In this document: piece by piece, positions 41,221 through 50,944 of the stretch
Layout: each line of letters opens with the position of its first letter
How positions within the stretch are numbered: the stretch's first letter is position 1
Assembly (NCBI GenBank): GCA_935421135.1
Contig: OW285188.1
Span: 3,307,001 to 3,371,000 of the forward strand
Source: Bugulina stolonifera
Lineage: Eukaryota; Bryozoa; Gymnolaemata; Cheilostomatida; Bugulidae
Direction of reading: 5' to 3'
Length of the DNA stretch: 64,000 nucleotides
The notes under the pieces: generated by a model
What the model was told of the DNA's origin: nothing
The model's input: the letters and a program-made list of their open reading frames with translations, nothing else
Databases searched by the model: none
Program-made: the position numbers and the translations under genes

Positions 41221-42055
41221 CAGGGGGTAACTTTCCTGAAAAAGTTGAGGCGGCCAAAATTGGACTGGCTAACAGTAGCGGTGTGGGGAGGGGTGCGGGA
41301 TGGGGGAAGAAGGAGGGTGGGGCACCTCCCACAAGAAAATTTTCAAAAATTCACACAAAAACAGCCATTTTGATGCATATTTCACACATTTTTGAGCTAT
41401 ATGTGATGGTACAAAAGTACAAAATGTTGCGTAGTAATCTGCAAATAGTGAACTTCAAATTAGTATACTGCAAAATAGTGCTTCTCTGTTTGGCTTGGCC
41501 ATGACGTACCATTGTAGTCCTTTACATTATTACATGACTTAAGCCTAAAAATGTACACACATTAATAAGAGGGGAAATAGTGCAAATTTAGTTGATGGAT
41601 AGAGATGGAGAGTGGTATTCTAGGGTTCCCAAACCCTGAAGAACAGTGTTCGAAGTGGAACAAATGGGATGGGTGGGAACACTGTGCATGCAATCTTAGG
41701 GCATTTCCTATTGTTGAATCAGAATTACAGATGCAGTGATCCTATCTTACAGATGAGATTAGTATTGTCACTGTATAGCTAACAAATTGAGTGAACTACT
41801 AAAATAAAAAAAGATTGTCTTTATGCATGAAGACCAAGCACTCTACCTATTACGCTATCAAACAAGCAGTGGCTTCACGCGAAAATTAGCCATCAATATA
41901 ATTATACACATAGGAGCATCATTTTCATTAGAGTATGTCTATTTCATGCGGGGCACGGTATCTATGCCTTCCGATATTAGCTTAATTTTTTCTTCTTTTA
42001 ACAAAAAGTTCAGGCGGCTAAGGCCGCCTGAGCCGCCTAGATAGTTACGGCCATG
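41221..42055 (+). mobile_element. hAT-like MITE family M1, full-length copy
   Basis: The 835-bp copy begins CAGGGGGTAACTTTCC and ends ATAGTTACGGCCATG. Its ends form an imperfect inverted repeat (CA....GTAACTNTC). It has no transposase frame. The family has four copies or parts in the window (27455, 35683, 41221, 42057). An A-box-like segment (TAGCGTAATAGG on the minus strand) lies near 41860. Confidence 0.7.
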
Positions 42056-42056
42056 G

Positions 42057-42790
42057 CAGGGGGGTAACTTTCTTGAATAAGTTGAGGCGGCCAAAATTAG
42101 ACTGGCTAACAGTAGCGGTGTGGGGAGGGTGTGTGCGGGATGGGGGAAGGAGGGTGGGGCACCTCCCACAAGAAAATTTTTGAAAATTCACACAAAAACA
42201 ACCATTTTGATGCATATTTGAGCTACACGTGATGGTACAAAAGTACAAAATGTTGCATAGTAATCTGCAAAAAGTAAACTTCAAATTAGTATACTGCAAA
42301 ATAGTGCTTCTCTGTTTGGCTTGGCCATGACGTACCATTGTAGTCCTTTACATCATTACATGACTTGGGCCTAAAAATGTACACACATTAATAAGACGGG
42401 AAATAGTGCAAATTTAGTTGATGGATAGAGATGGAGAGTGGTATCTAGGGTTCCCAAACCCTGAAGAACAGTGTTAGAAGTGGAACAAATGAGGTGGGTG
42501 GGCAGACTGTGCATGCAATCTTAGGGCATTTCCTATTGTTGAATACAGAATTACACATGCAGTGATCCTATCTTACAGATGAGATTAGTATTGTCATTGT
42601 ATAGCTAACAAATTGAGTGAATTACTAAAATGAAAAAAATTGTCCCTCAGTGGGATACACATAGTAGCAACATTTTCATTAGAGTATGTTTATATCATGT
42701 GGGGCACGGTAACTATGCCTTTCGATATTAGCTTAATTCTGTCTTCTTTTAACAAAAAGTTCAGGCGGCTAGGGCCGCCTGAGCCCTAGC
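42057..42790 (+). mobile_element. MITE family M1, second copy in tandem
   Basis: Starts one base after the end of the preceding copy and keeps the family sequence to AGTTCAGGCGGCTAGGGCCGCCTGAG, lacking the last bases. Head-to-tail adjacency is unusual for a MITE. Confidence 0.7.
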
Positions 42791-42879
42791 TGCCTATTTA
42801 TATCATAGTGAGGACCACTAATCCATAGTGAATACTGGATAGAGTGTCTTACCCTGTTAACCAAACATTACATTATAAT

Positions 42880-43087
42880 GGATAATTGGTGAATTAATCT
42901 CAGAGACTAACAACCAGCTTTACACCTAGTGAGGGCATTCAATATGAGCACATTCTCATTGGTTAGAAATGGGTGCATTTACCCAATGGCTGGACATAAC
43001 TACTCTAATTGCTGTAATTCCATTGGCTAAGATACAATAATGTATCTAAGTAATGGTTATAATATAGCTTTACATCTGATACAAAAC
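42880..43087 (+). promoter_or_regulatory. Upstream promoter of CYCKRR copy 3, split from its gene
   Basis: Matches 50945-51155, the uninterrupted promoter of copy 4. CCAAT boxes in both orientations lie at 42958-42962 (ATTGG), 42983-42987 (CCAAT) and 43022-43026 (ATTGG). The TATA-box position (GGTATAAAACTGCAG in copy 4) is interrupted here after GATACAAAAC by the TIR element. The remaining promoter and 5' region resume at 48758. Confidence 0.75.
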
Positions 43088-43423
43088 CAGGGCTCTCAAC
43101 TACTCGGATTAAATCCAAATTGTTCGGATTTGTCCTTCCCTTTTGGGCATTCGGACGGATTTCTATATTTTCCACTCACTGTTCGGATTTTGCTATTGTG
43201 TTAGGATTTGCTACAAGTAGCAAAGAGAGTGCTCCCTTTGCTAGTAGGCTAACTAGCACCAAAGCCATACACAAACAAAGTCTGTCCAATGGAATCAATA
43301 GGGGTTGAGAGGTCGCTAACCTAGTCAATTAAATATTTGAATCAAATGGATGTCTAAAGCATTTTATAATCTGATATTAATAGGTTTTACAAAATAACAC
43401 ATAAGATATATGTGATTGTATAT

Positions 43424-43709
43424 TGTAGATAACTTGCAGTAAATTGTTTGTAATTAATATCAGTTTATTTGATTGTAAAAATACCTTTCTCTACTTCACA
43501 TAACCAAGCAAAACTCAACAGCACGAACTCTACTAGCCAACTACCACAACTTTATCCAATAGCAAAAAGTACATGTACATGCTAAAGATCACCTCATCTT
43601 TCTGGCCAATCAGGCTTCAGCAACATGATACACTGTATAGCATAATTGTCAATGTCATATACCTTCACTTGAGACAAGGTCATTATGTGAGTCATATCAA
43701 CACACTACA
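43424..43709 (-). repeat. 3' LTR of the nested retrotransposon
   Basis: 286 bp, identical by eye to 47531-47816. The adjacent purine-rich AAGGGGAGG (minus strand, 43710-43718) is the likely polypurine tract. Confidence 0.95.
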
Positions 43710-43738
43710 CCTCCCCTTGATTTCCAATCACCAAATTG

Positions 43739-46700
43739 TTATGGTACATAAAAGTCAGCTAACCACGAGGGGGGCTTCCTCTCTCTAACTGCTCTCCGTG
43801 CATTGTCATTACAAATCCGTTCGTCACCATAATCGTCATTTGCATCACCATCATCGCCACCAGCCTCCTGATTATGTTGGTTGCTCGCCAACGATTCATC
43901 ACTGCCTGCATCACTCCTGTCACTATCGTCCGCATATGCATTGCTGTTCCCAGCCTGCTCACCATCCCCACATTCCTGCCTCATTCCCTTGCTATCAACA
44001 TCATCACTCGGCATGGAGCCTGGTTGGCACAACCTCACATCACTTATGTGCCTAGTCATTGAGTCGACCTGCACAGCCGTGTTTGACACTAATGCTGTTA
44101 CCCATCCTATCTTCCATGGCGTCGTACACCTTGAGTTATGTGGCTTGACATACACCCTGTCGTTCAGTTTGAACGGATTCAAACTACTATCACGTGGCTT
44201 GAATGAGTTTCCTGACACATCTGGTGGATTGTGCTTGCCGTTTCTATAGATCTCTTCTGCTGGAATCACGCCATCAACTTTTGGAGAGAAGTTGTACCAA
44301 TACAACATCTCCTGAACACCCTTGCCGGTTCGGGCCATCATTCTCTTTATCGTCCGATGGTGCCTCTCTATAATTCCATTGCCTGACGCTCGATATGCAC
44401 AACTGAACACATGTTCCACTCCCCATTTCCTCAACAGATCCTTCATTCTTTGACTCTGGTAGCACGGACCATTGTCAGACAAAATCTCCTTTGGCGCTCC
44501 TCTCTCATAGAACACTTGTTCTATTACCTTGGCTACACTCTCTGCTGTCTCATTTCTTAACATTTTCCACAAAGAAAATCGACTTGGTCCACAATCTATG
44601 ATTGTTAAGTAAGGTGTTCCATTATAGTGAGTAATGTCAGTAGCTAATCTTGTCCAGTTGACCTGTACTCCTAGCTCTCCCTTCTCCCACCTGATAGGTG
44701 CTGGGTCGATTCGCTTGCAAATGTGGCACTCTGACACAACTATTGCAACATCTTCCTCATTAACTGACGACCCCCACTTTTGCCTTGCTAAATACAGCGT
44801 CTTAGCAACACCAAGATGATGCGTGTCGTGTAAGTCCCGAATGTCCTGAATTGATCCTTGATTACCCTGCTGGGCGACTGCAACACACACTTTCCTGTCT
44901 AACCAACTCTTCGGAACACGAGTTAACACATCAGCCTTGTTCTCCTCTGACCTGACTAACCTCATCTCTACTTCCAAACTATACAACTCTACCAACTCGG
45001 CTATCATACTAAGCCTCCTCCTAATAAGCATCTCACCTAGACCACATACCTTAGGGCGCTTGCTATTGGCAATGATCGACTTCACCCAACTATACACCGT
45101 TGCAGAATCAGTCATAACGTCGAGCTTCTTGATATCCCACTTAACTCCTAGACTGATGCCTCTGATCACTCCATCGAGCTCTGCCACATTGATGTGATTA
45201 CCATCATTCTTACGTAACCAGCTTCCATCCTCCACTTGCTCACCACTTATCTCCACAGTTACCCCAATAGCTAACTTGCTAGCATCGCACCACACAGTTC
45301 CCTCTCTATTATCTGCTACTGCCCACTGACCGCCGACTGGGTCTTTGGACTGAACCCTGTCTAACACCTCTCTCACCATCCGATTGACTGCCTCTGGTAT
45401 TGGGTCGTCCCAACTGCACTCATTCACCTGCCTCTTTATGTAGCTACATGCCACCCTCAACCATCCGCCAACTGGATAGTGACCCACTAGCTTGCCACAC
45501 AAAGAGAACAGCTTTCTCTTTGTGAGCGAGTCAATATCACCCTCCAGTGGGTTGTCTCTGCTCCATTCTAGCTTTCCTGAATTATTCCTTTTTACTCTGA
45601 GCCCTAACACTCGGGCATCACTGATACTCTCCGGCTCCTTCGTTACTAACCCGTACTTCGCTAAGTGTTCTCTCACTTGAGAGACTGATATTTTGTCTAA
45701 GTCAACAATGATATCGTCTATATAATGGTCTGTACCTGCATGTACTCTCCTGTCTAATCCTAACACACAGCTTAACACCTTGCTCATTATCTTCGGGGCA
45801 ACATTAAGTCCGAACCCCATTCTAGTCATCACAAAGAGCTTGTCACCATACCTTATGGCTTGAAACTTCTGAAGTTCTTGGTCCACATGAAGTTGTAGAT
45901 ATGCTTTCTTTAAGTCCAGCATACAGCAGTTAGTTCCTAACTTTCTCCACTCCCGCAGTTTGTCCTGACATACTGCCACATCTGCTCCTGGGTTACAGCT
46001 TATATACTTATTAAGCTCTTTACTATAGTCCATTACTGGCCTGACTTTTCTCTGCTTGTTTGGTTGGAATGCTGCCATGAGCGGTATCACTCCTTGAACC
46101 GTGCCATGGATTGACTCATTGTGCTCTTCCAACCACCCATCTTGTATCCACCGTCCCATCTCTGACTCATACTCTTCCTGACACTCCTCAGCTATCCTAT
46201 ACTGACCACACTGATTTCGTAGTGTGGGCTCACTGTTCTTCCATTTCCACCTAACTGTCCATCTATCTCCATCAAACAGCGCCGTGAAGTCTGTGTCATC
46301 AACCTGCAATCTGGAGCTTTCACCAACTGCCACCACTAGCCGTTCCTTCGTATCATTTTCGCCCTTAAATCTTGGCACACCCTCCGAACTCACATGCAGT
46401 CCTCCTAAGCCTCTAATAGTATCCATTCCCATAATAAGAGAACATCCACACACCAACGTCTCTGATACTAAACCACGTACATTCACTGTCTTACCATCCA
46501 CTACTATACACAAATCAGCCTCCCCTAGGCACTCTGTAGTTTTTCCATCTAACATGGTAACGATTGTCCTCTGTCGTGTGTACCTTGCACCAACCGTTTT
46601 GAGAACGCCCAAACTCACAACAGTTTGTTGGCATCCTGTGTCGACTAGCGATCTGCAACCGAGTCCATTAACGTCAGCCATGATTATTGGTAGCGCCGAT

Positions 46701-46852
46701 TTTACTGTGGCTTTGAGGGGCGAGCATCCGACGCATACGCTGCCCCGGTCACGTTTCCCGAACGTTGAGGACACCTGTTGGCCAAGTGCTCTATCGATCC
46801 ACAAATATAACATTTGCGAATTCGGTCCGCGCCACTTCTCCCAGAAGGGCAA
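43739..46852 (-). CDS. pol: Gypsy-type pol polyprotein
   Basis: The frame is open for 1037 codons. Protease: DTG at residues 71-73 (LVDTGCQQTVVS), with GMDTIRGLGG further on. Reverse transcriptase: about 230-420, with RPVMDYSKELN, catalytic Asp313 in MLDLKKAYLQLHV and YIDD at 377-380. RNase H: Asp523 (WCDAS), Glu559 (VAELDG), Asp582 (MTDSA), Asp641 (KADVLTR). Integrase: an HH-CC zinc segment (H around 678, C709 and C712), then Asp739, Asp793 (SDNG) and Glu829 (GIIER), giving a D-D(35)-E triad. All catalytic residues are present. The first about 31 codons lie upstream of the frameshift site and overlap gag, so the mature product begins as a Gag-Pol fusion. No chromodomain was seen at the C-terminus. 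Confidence 0.93.
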   Translation of the reverse strand: MPFWEKWRGPNSQMLYLWIDRALGQQVSSTFGKRDRGSVCVGCSPLKATVKSALPIIMADVNGLGCRSLVDTGCQQTVVSLGVLKTVGARYTRQRTIVTMLDGKTTECLGEADLCIVVDGKTVNVRGLVSETLVCGCSLIMGMDTIRGLGGLHVSSEGVPRFKGENDTKERLVVAVGESSRLQVDDTDFTALFDGDRWTVRWKWKNSEPTLRNQCGQYRIAEECQEEYESEMGRWIQDGWLEEHNESIHGTVQGVIPLMAAFQPNKQRKVRPVMDYSKELNKYISCNPGADVAVCQDKLREWRKLGTNCCMLDLKKAYLQLHVDQELQKFQAIRYGDKLFVMTRMGFGLNVAPKIMSKVLSCVLGLDRRVHAGTDHYIDDIIVDLDKISVSQVREHLAKYGLVTKEPESISDARVLGLRVKRNNSGKLEWSRDNPLEGDIDSLTKRKLFSLCGKLVGHYPVGGWLRVACSYIKRQVNECSWDDPIPEAVNRMVREVLDRVQSKDPVGGQWAVADNREGTVWCDASKLAIGVTVEISGEQVEDGSWLRKNDGNHINVAELDGVIRGISLGVKWDIKKLDVMTDSATVYSWVKSIIANSKRPKVCGLGEMLIRRRLSMIAELVELYSLEVEMRLVRSEENKADVLTRVPKSWLDRKVCVAVAQQGNQGSIQDIRDLHDTHHLGVAKTLYLARQKWGSSVNEEDVAIVVSECHICKRIDPAPIRWEKGELGVQVNWTRLATDITHYNGTPYLTIIDCGPSRFSLWKMLRNETAESVAKVIEQVFYERGAPKEILSDNGPCYQSQRMKDLLRKWGVEHVFSCAYRASGNGIIERHHRTIKRMMARTGKGVQEMLYWYNFSPKVDGVIPAEEIYRNGKHNPPDVSGNSFKPRDSSLNPFKLNDRVYVKPHNSRCTTPWKIGWVTALVSNTAVQVDSMTRHISDVRLCQPGSMPSDDVDSKGMRQECGDGEQAGNSNAYADDSDRSDAGSDESLASNQHNQEAGGDDGDANDDYGDERICNDNARRAVRERKPPSWLADFYVP

Positions 46853-47511
46853 TCTCTAGCAATATGTCCCATACCTGAACAATTGAAGCACTGCCCAGCC
46901 CTACTATCCTGTCTATTCCCTCTACCATCCATCCTGTTATCTATCCTCTTTTCCTGTCTAAATCCAGTCCTACTATCCTTACTAATCCCTGCACAAACAA
47001 AGTTGCCACCATCACTCTTAGACGCCATCATTGCTCTCGCTTTGCTAACTAATTCCGCTAAATCCATACTATCCACATTAACGGTCGACTTCAGCTGCAA
47101 TGCAACATCTGATGGCAATCCTACTACAAACGCACATCTCAGCAACGGCTCAGCATCAGTTTGCCCCATCAAGTTGACTAGCCTTCTTAGATCAGCAAGA
47201 TAAACATCTACTGACTCACCCTCCGATAGCACTCTATTCCGCAGCTGGTTATACGATGAGAACGCATTAGTGCTGAACGCAGTTGTAAGTTCCTTTTTTA
47301 GTTTACCATAATCAGCTTTCACAGCATCTGTAAGCTGTTGATAGACAGCAAAAGCCGGTCCTGACAGAAAGAGAGGTAGAAACTTTAACTTGTCCTTGAT
47401 CGACTGAAGCTGTGCCACTAACTCAAGTTTCTCCACCCATATTGAGAACTCCCCACTTGTATTGTAATCCACATAAGATCCTATGATGTCTGAGTACTTC
47501 ATACTAGCCAT
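46702..47511 (-). CDS. gag: Gypsy-type gag
   Basis: The 269-codon frame starts 20 bases inside the 5' LTR edge. Residues about 20-165 are a retrotransposon capsid region (FSIWVEKLELVAQL, LPLFLSGPAFAVYQQL, LRNRVLSEGESVDVYLADLRRL). Two CCHC zinc knuckles follow, at 208-221 (CFNCSGMGHIARDC) and 234-247 (CYICGSIEHLANRC), the nucleocapsid part. The frame overlaps pol by about 150 bases and stops at TAA shortly after the frameshift signal. Confidence 0.93.
   Translation of the reverse strand: MASMKYSDIIGSYVDYNTSGEFSIWVEKLELVAQLQSIKDKLKFLPLFLSGPAFAVYQQLTDAVKADYGKLKKELTTAFSTNAFSSYNQLRNRVLSEGESVDVYLADLRRLVNLMGQTDAEPLLRCAFVVGLPSDVALQLKSTVNVDSMDLAELVSKARAMMASKSDGGNFVCAGISKDSRTGFRQEKRIDNRMDGRGNRQDSRAGQCFNCSGMGHIARDCPSGRSGADRIRKCYICGSIEHLANRCPQRSGNVTGAAYASDARPSKPQ
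46717..46759 (-). promoter_or_regulatory. Programmed -1 ribosomal frameshift signal
   Basis: On the minus strand GGGAAAC (46759-46753) is read G GGA AAC in the gag frame, the X XXY YYZ phase needed for -1 slippage. Slipping back one base enters the pol frame. Six bases later GGGGC (46746-46742) can pair with GCCCC (46721-46717), extended by AGC/GCT across a one-base bulge. That gives a stem-loop at the usual spacing. Confidence 0.85.
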
Positions 47512-47530
47512 AGTGTATGCCGAAATAGCT

Positions 47531-47816
47531 TGTAGATAACTTGCAGTAAATTGTTTGTAATTAATATCAGTTTATTTGATTGTAAAAATACCTTTCTCTA
47601 CTTCACATAACCAAGCAAAACTCAACAGCACGAACTCTACTAGCCAACTACCACAACTTTATCCAATAGCAAAAAGTACATGTACATGCTAAAGATCACC
47701 TCATCTTTCTGGCCAATCAGGCTTCAGCAACATGATACACTGTATAGCATAATTGTCAATGTCATATACCTTCACTTGAGACAAGGTCATTATGTGAGTC
47801 ATATCAACACACTACA
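47531..47816 (-). repeat. 5' LTR of the nested retrotransposon
   Basis: 286 bp. On the minus strand it is followed directly by AGCTATTTCGGCATACACT and the gag ATG. The usual TGG that begins a tRNA primer binding site is absent there. Confidence 0.93.
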
Positions 47817-47992
47817 TATATGTTTCAAATATTTTTGTGTTAGAAAGTCCCAAGTATTACTGTTTACCCACAAAGATATGACATTTTAGATAATGACAAG
47901 AAAACAAGGGAGACAAGTCAAAACATCTCAAACACTTCGCATGCACTGTGTACCCACCTCATTTGTTCCACTTCCACTTGGAGCCATACAGA

Positions 47993-48522
47993 TATAGGCT
48001 ATATCTGTATTTTGTTTAAATCTGTATTATGGTGTCATATAGTTATCTGTTATTGTATATATACACAATATTTTCCACTATCTCCACCACCTACATCTAC
48101 TCGGTACATGTACATGTATATACTGTATGCCCTATTTGCATCTTTGTTTGTTCTACCAAATATAGGCTATATAGGCTATATCTGTATTTTGTTTAAATCT
48201 GTATTATGGTGTCATATAGTTATCTGTTATTGTATATATACACAATATTTTCCACTATCTCCACCACCTACATGTACATCTACTCGGTACATGTACATGT
48301 ATATACTGTATGCCCTATTTGCATCTTTGTTTGTTCTACCAAATATAGGCTATATAGGCTATATCTGTATTTTGTTTAAATCTGTATTATGGTGTCATAT
48401 AGTTATCTGTTATTGTATATATACACAATATTTTCCACTATCTCCACCACCTACATCTACTCGGTACATGTACATGTATATACTGTATGCCCTATTTGCA
48501 TCTTTGTTTGTTCTACCAAATA
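47993..48522 (+). repeat. About 177-bp tandem repeat, three units
   Basis: Three units with spacing 177 and 183 bp (the longer one has an extra CATGTA). The unit lacks stops in one frame, which creates a repeating 190-codon frame; this is an artefact of the repeat. Each unit contains TACATGTACATGTA. Confidence 0.93.
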
Positions 48523-48757
48523 AATACACACAAGTTGCATGTTCCAACCTCTACCAAGCACAGCACGCTTTAAGTAAAATATGACTAGAATTGCATGAAC
48601 TGGTGCCATTTTAGACGGTTAAGAATTTTTCAAACGGCGCCGCCCCTCCCAGGCAGCCCGCTTCACAGGCTGGCGGGGCCTCGGCCCCGCAGTGGCATCT
48701 TTTTCCTCAATTCAACATTTTATTAGGATTTTTCACTTTATCAAGTTGAGAGCCCTG

Positions 48758-49105
48758 ACAAAACTGCAGGGTACCAGAATGTACCACCATTAGATGTTGT
48801 AACAGCAGTGCTCTGAGTTGGTCTATTCTGTCTCTTCAGCTGTTCAGTTACTGGGTTCTTTAAAGACTGCGTTGTACAAGAAAATTCAAAGACAAGATAT
48901 AATTATTTACAAGTATTATTACACTGGTAGCTCTCCTATTATTTGTAATTAAGTTTATGTATAGCTGCGTATATCTTGTACCTGATTGGCTTTGGCTACA
49001 GTGCAGTAAGCTACTTATAGTATTGGCGTTTTAGTATTTTCTAGTTTTTTCTTGTATTCTGTCACATATACTGCATACGTACTTTGTTCTTTATAGCAAA
49101 AGAAA
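48758..49105 (+). promoter_or_regulatory. Core promoter remnant and 5' region of CYCKRR copy 3
   Basis: Resumes the promoter block after the TIR element (ACAAAACTGCAGGGTACC, compare TATAAAACTGCAGGATGCC in copy 4). It continues through the conserved CAGTGCTCTGAGTTGGTCTA segment to the acceptor-like TTCTTTATAGCAAAAG before the ATG. Where the first exon ends is not clear. Confidence 0.6.
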
Positions 49106-49513
49106 ATGAAGGTAGTGATTAGAAACAGCTATAATCAGAGAAGGCCATGCTATTGCAAGAGGAGAGCATCCAGACGAGTGAAGAAGGACATTATTAAACT
49201 GCGTGAGGAGAATATGAAGGATATCAAGGATTACGAATCACAGCTACATCAACATCTCCTCCTTCCACGAACCAAGACAGTACTGAAGTCATTGAGAAAT
49301 AGAAAACTATGCAAGGTCTACTCGAACACAGCACCAGAGAACAGATACTGCTCCCATAACAATAACACTGCAGTACAGGAGGAGCCAGTGGTGGATGTAG
49401 AGGCGATCAGAAAACATTTTGAGTGCACCACCGTGTCAGTAGATGTAGAAGAGGGTGACAGAACAAACCCATTGGACTTTAAGGATGATGTGATATCTAA
49501 AATGCTGAGTTGA
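49106..49513 (+). CDS. CYCKRR-family small basic protein, copy 3
   Basis: The frame is open for 135 codons and is the only uninterrupted copy on the plus strand. It starts MKVVIRNSYNQRRPCYCKRR and ends NPLDFKDDVISKMLS. It differs from copies 4 and 5 at scattered positions, with both silent and replacement changes. The ATG follows the conserved acceptor-like TATAGCAAAAGAAA. Its upstream promoter is separated by 5.67 kb of inserted DNA (43088-48757), so its expression is in doubt. The family is not recognised. Confidence 0.55.
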   Translation: MKVVIRNSYNQRRPCYCKRRASRRVKKDIIKLREENMKDIKDYESQLHQHLLLPRTKTVLKSLRNRKLCKVYSNTAPENRYCSHNNNTAVQEEPVVDVEAIRKHFECTTVSVDVEEGDRTNPLDFKDDVISKMLS

Positions 49514-50269
49514 GATGTAGCCATCTAATTGTATATATTAATATTATCTCACAACTGCAGATTATACTTATTTGTATAATTATAGCTACATTGGATATAG
49601 TTGTCATAAAAATATTATAGACTGATTCTAATGTTTCTACCAATTATTTATAATATTTTATATTTGTTGTTGCTATAATGAGTACTTTGTATAGTAGAAG
49701 ACTAATAGTTTCATGTACAATTTGACCTCTATGGAATACTCTGTACGTTATAACAATATATTTTCTATTCTGTAAACTTTGGGACAATACAAATTTACAT
49801 CTATAAACCAATAGTCTATGACATTGTTACTGATATTCATAGTTAGTTTTTATGGACAAATTGTTGATTGTAACAAAACACAGTAGAAGTGTAAACCAAC
49901 AATTAATGAATCTTTGGTAATCATGACTACACCACTAGTATACAGTTTCCTACAAATCCTTGTAAGATGACACCTGAACAAGTACAGGTAACCAATTAGA
50001 ACAATAAATGTGTCAGTTGGCTATATTTGGTAATTACAGGATTTACTTTAATCTCAGTGGCTGTCTCAGTTTACAAGAGATAGCTATCTGATGATCCAGT
50101 GACTGTTCCTTTGATGATATCCAGTTACATATTTTGCTAAGAATAATGGACATGTTTGCATTATTGTAGTTTGAACCCATTGGAGACCATATATTAACTG
50201 TTCAAATAATTATAAATAATGTACATACCTATTATTCTGTATGGTGTAGCACTTCAATTTCCAGAGGTT
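49514..50269. other. 3' flank of the duplicated unit
   Basis: No gene. It aligns with the sequence downstream of copies 4 and 5 (51896-52790 and 61713-62500), with shared landmarks such as ACAAAACACAGTAGAAGTG and CAATAAATGTGTCAGTT. Confidence 0.6.
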
Positions 50270-50540
50270 CAGTCTATCGAGGTAGGGTTGGTACACTAGA
50301 GAGTTCAAAGGTAAGATTGTGATATAAAGTCTAGAAGATGAGCATGTGCTAATGTTGATTAATACATCTTCAGATGTCACCTCTTACAAACAGATATTGA
50401 AATGATTAAAACTAATAACTGACTGTAATTGATGTTCTTTGATACTTACCATTGTATATAATTAATTGTAGCACAGTGGAGGCCCCTTTGATGGATTCGT
50501 TTCTGGATCTGTAGGCATCTGTTTGACGCTCCTCTCTAAG
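50270..50540 (+). promoter_or_regulatory. Promoter-like block P, copy 1
   Basis: First of five similar blocks (others near 54340, 55910, 60130 and 63320). Shared landmarks are ACACTAGAGAGTTCAAAGGT, GTGTTAAT or equivalent, TTAATACATCTTCAGATGT, TACAAACAGATATTG, AACTGACT..AATTGATGTTCTTTGATA and a T-rich GATCTGTTGATATCTGTTTG-like end. In the block at 55910 it precedes the first exon of the TALE gene, which is why a promoter or 5'UTR role is inferred. This copy has no homeobox exons downstream. Confidence 0.5.
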
Positions 50541-50944
50541 ATACAGAACTGATAAAGTTTCAATTGAAATAACGATATTATAGAAGATATTAATACATGT
50601 AGATTTACTGTAAATAGACTGATAGCTTCAAGTACTATTTAATCTCTACAGAATAATTTCACTAAACTCTGTATATTATAATAATATAATTTTTATTCTG
50701 TAAACTTTGTAAATATACAAATTTATGTCTCTAAGCTAAAAGTCTGTGTAGCGTTGTTAGTGATATTCATGGTTGTTTCCTCATGGTGGAACAAATTTTT
50801 GATATTGTAACAAAACACAGTAGAGGTGTACAGCAACAAATGGACCTGTAGTAATTATAATGATACCACTGGTATAATACAGATTCCTTACAGATTATTA
50901 AAGAAGTACAATTAAGCCATTAGAGCAATAAATGTATCAGTTAG

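Larger units (their letters stand above)
43424..47816 (-). mobile_element. Ty3-gypsy-type LTR retrotransposon, apparently intact
   Basis: The 4393-bp element has two 286-bp LTRs that look identical, ends TGTAG...CTACA, and the 5-bp duplication TATAT at 43419-43423 and 47817-47821. On the minus strand: 5' LTR, a leader of only 19 bases, gag, pol in the -1 frame, purine tract, 3' LTR. Both frames are open throughout. Identical LTRs and open frames indicate a very recent insertion. The domain order protease, RT, RNase H, integrase is that of Ty3-gypsy elements. Confidence 0.95.
43088..48757. mobile_element. TIR DNA element carrying a nested LTR retrotransposon
   Basis: Begins CAGGGCTCTCAACT and ends AGTTGAGAGCCCTG, a perfect 14-bp inverted repeat. 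It is flanked by the 7-bp duplication ACAAAAC at 43081-43087 and 48758-48764. The empty site is visible in the paralogous promoter at 51140-51160. Without the nested retrotransposon the element would be about 1.27 kb and has no transposase frame, so it is non-autonomous. Its right part contains a three-unit tandem repeat. CAGGG ends recall hAT or P elements, but the 7-bp duplication does not settle the superfamily. Confidence 0.92.

Noticed and set aside
43798..44249. Plus-strand frames opposite pol
   Set aside because: Shadows of the pol gene, which has full domain support.
48012..48584. 190-codon frame with a repeating hydrophobic pattern resembling a membrane protein
   Set aside because: It is produced by three units of a tandem DNA repeat inside a non-autonomous TIR element, with unit lengths divisible by three by chance.
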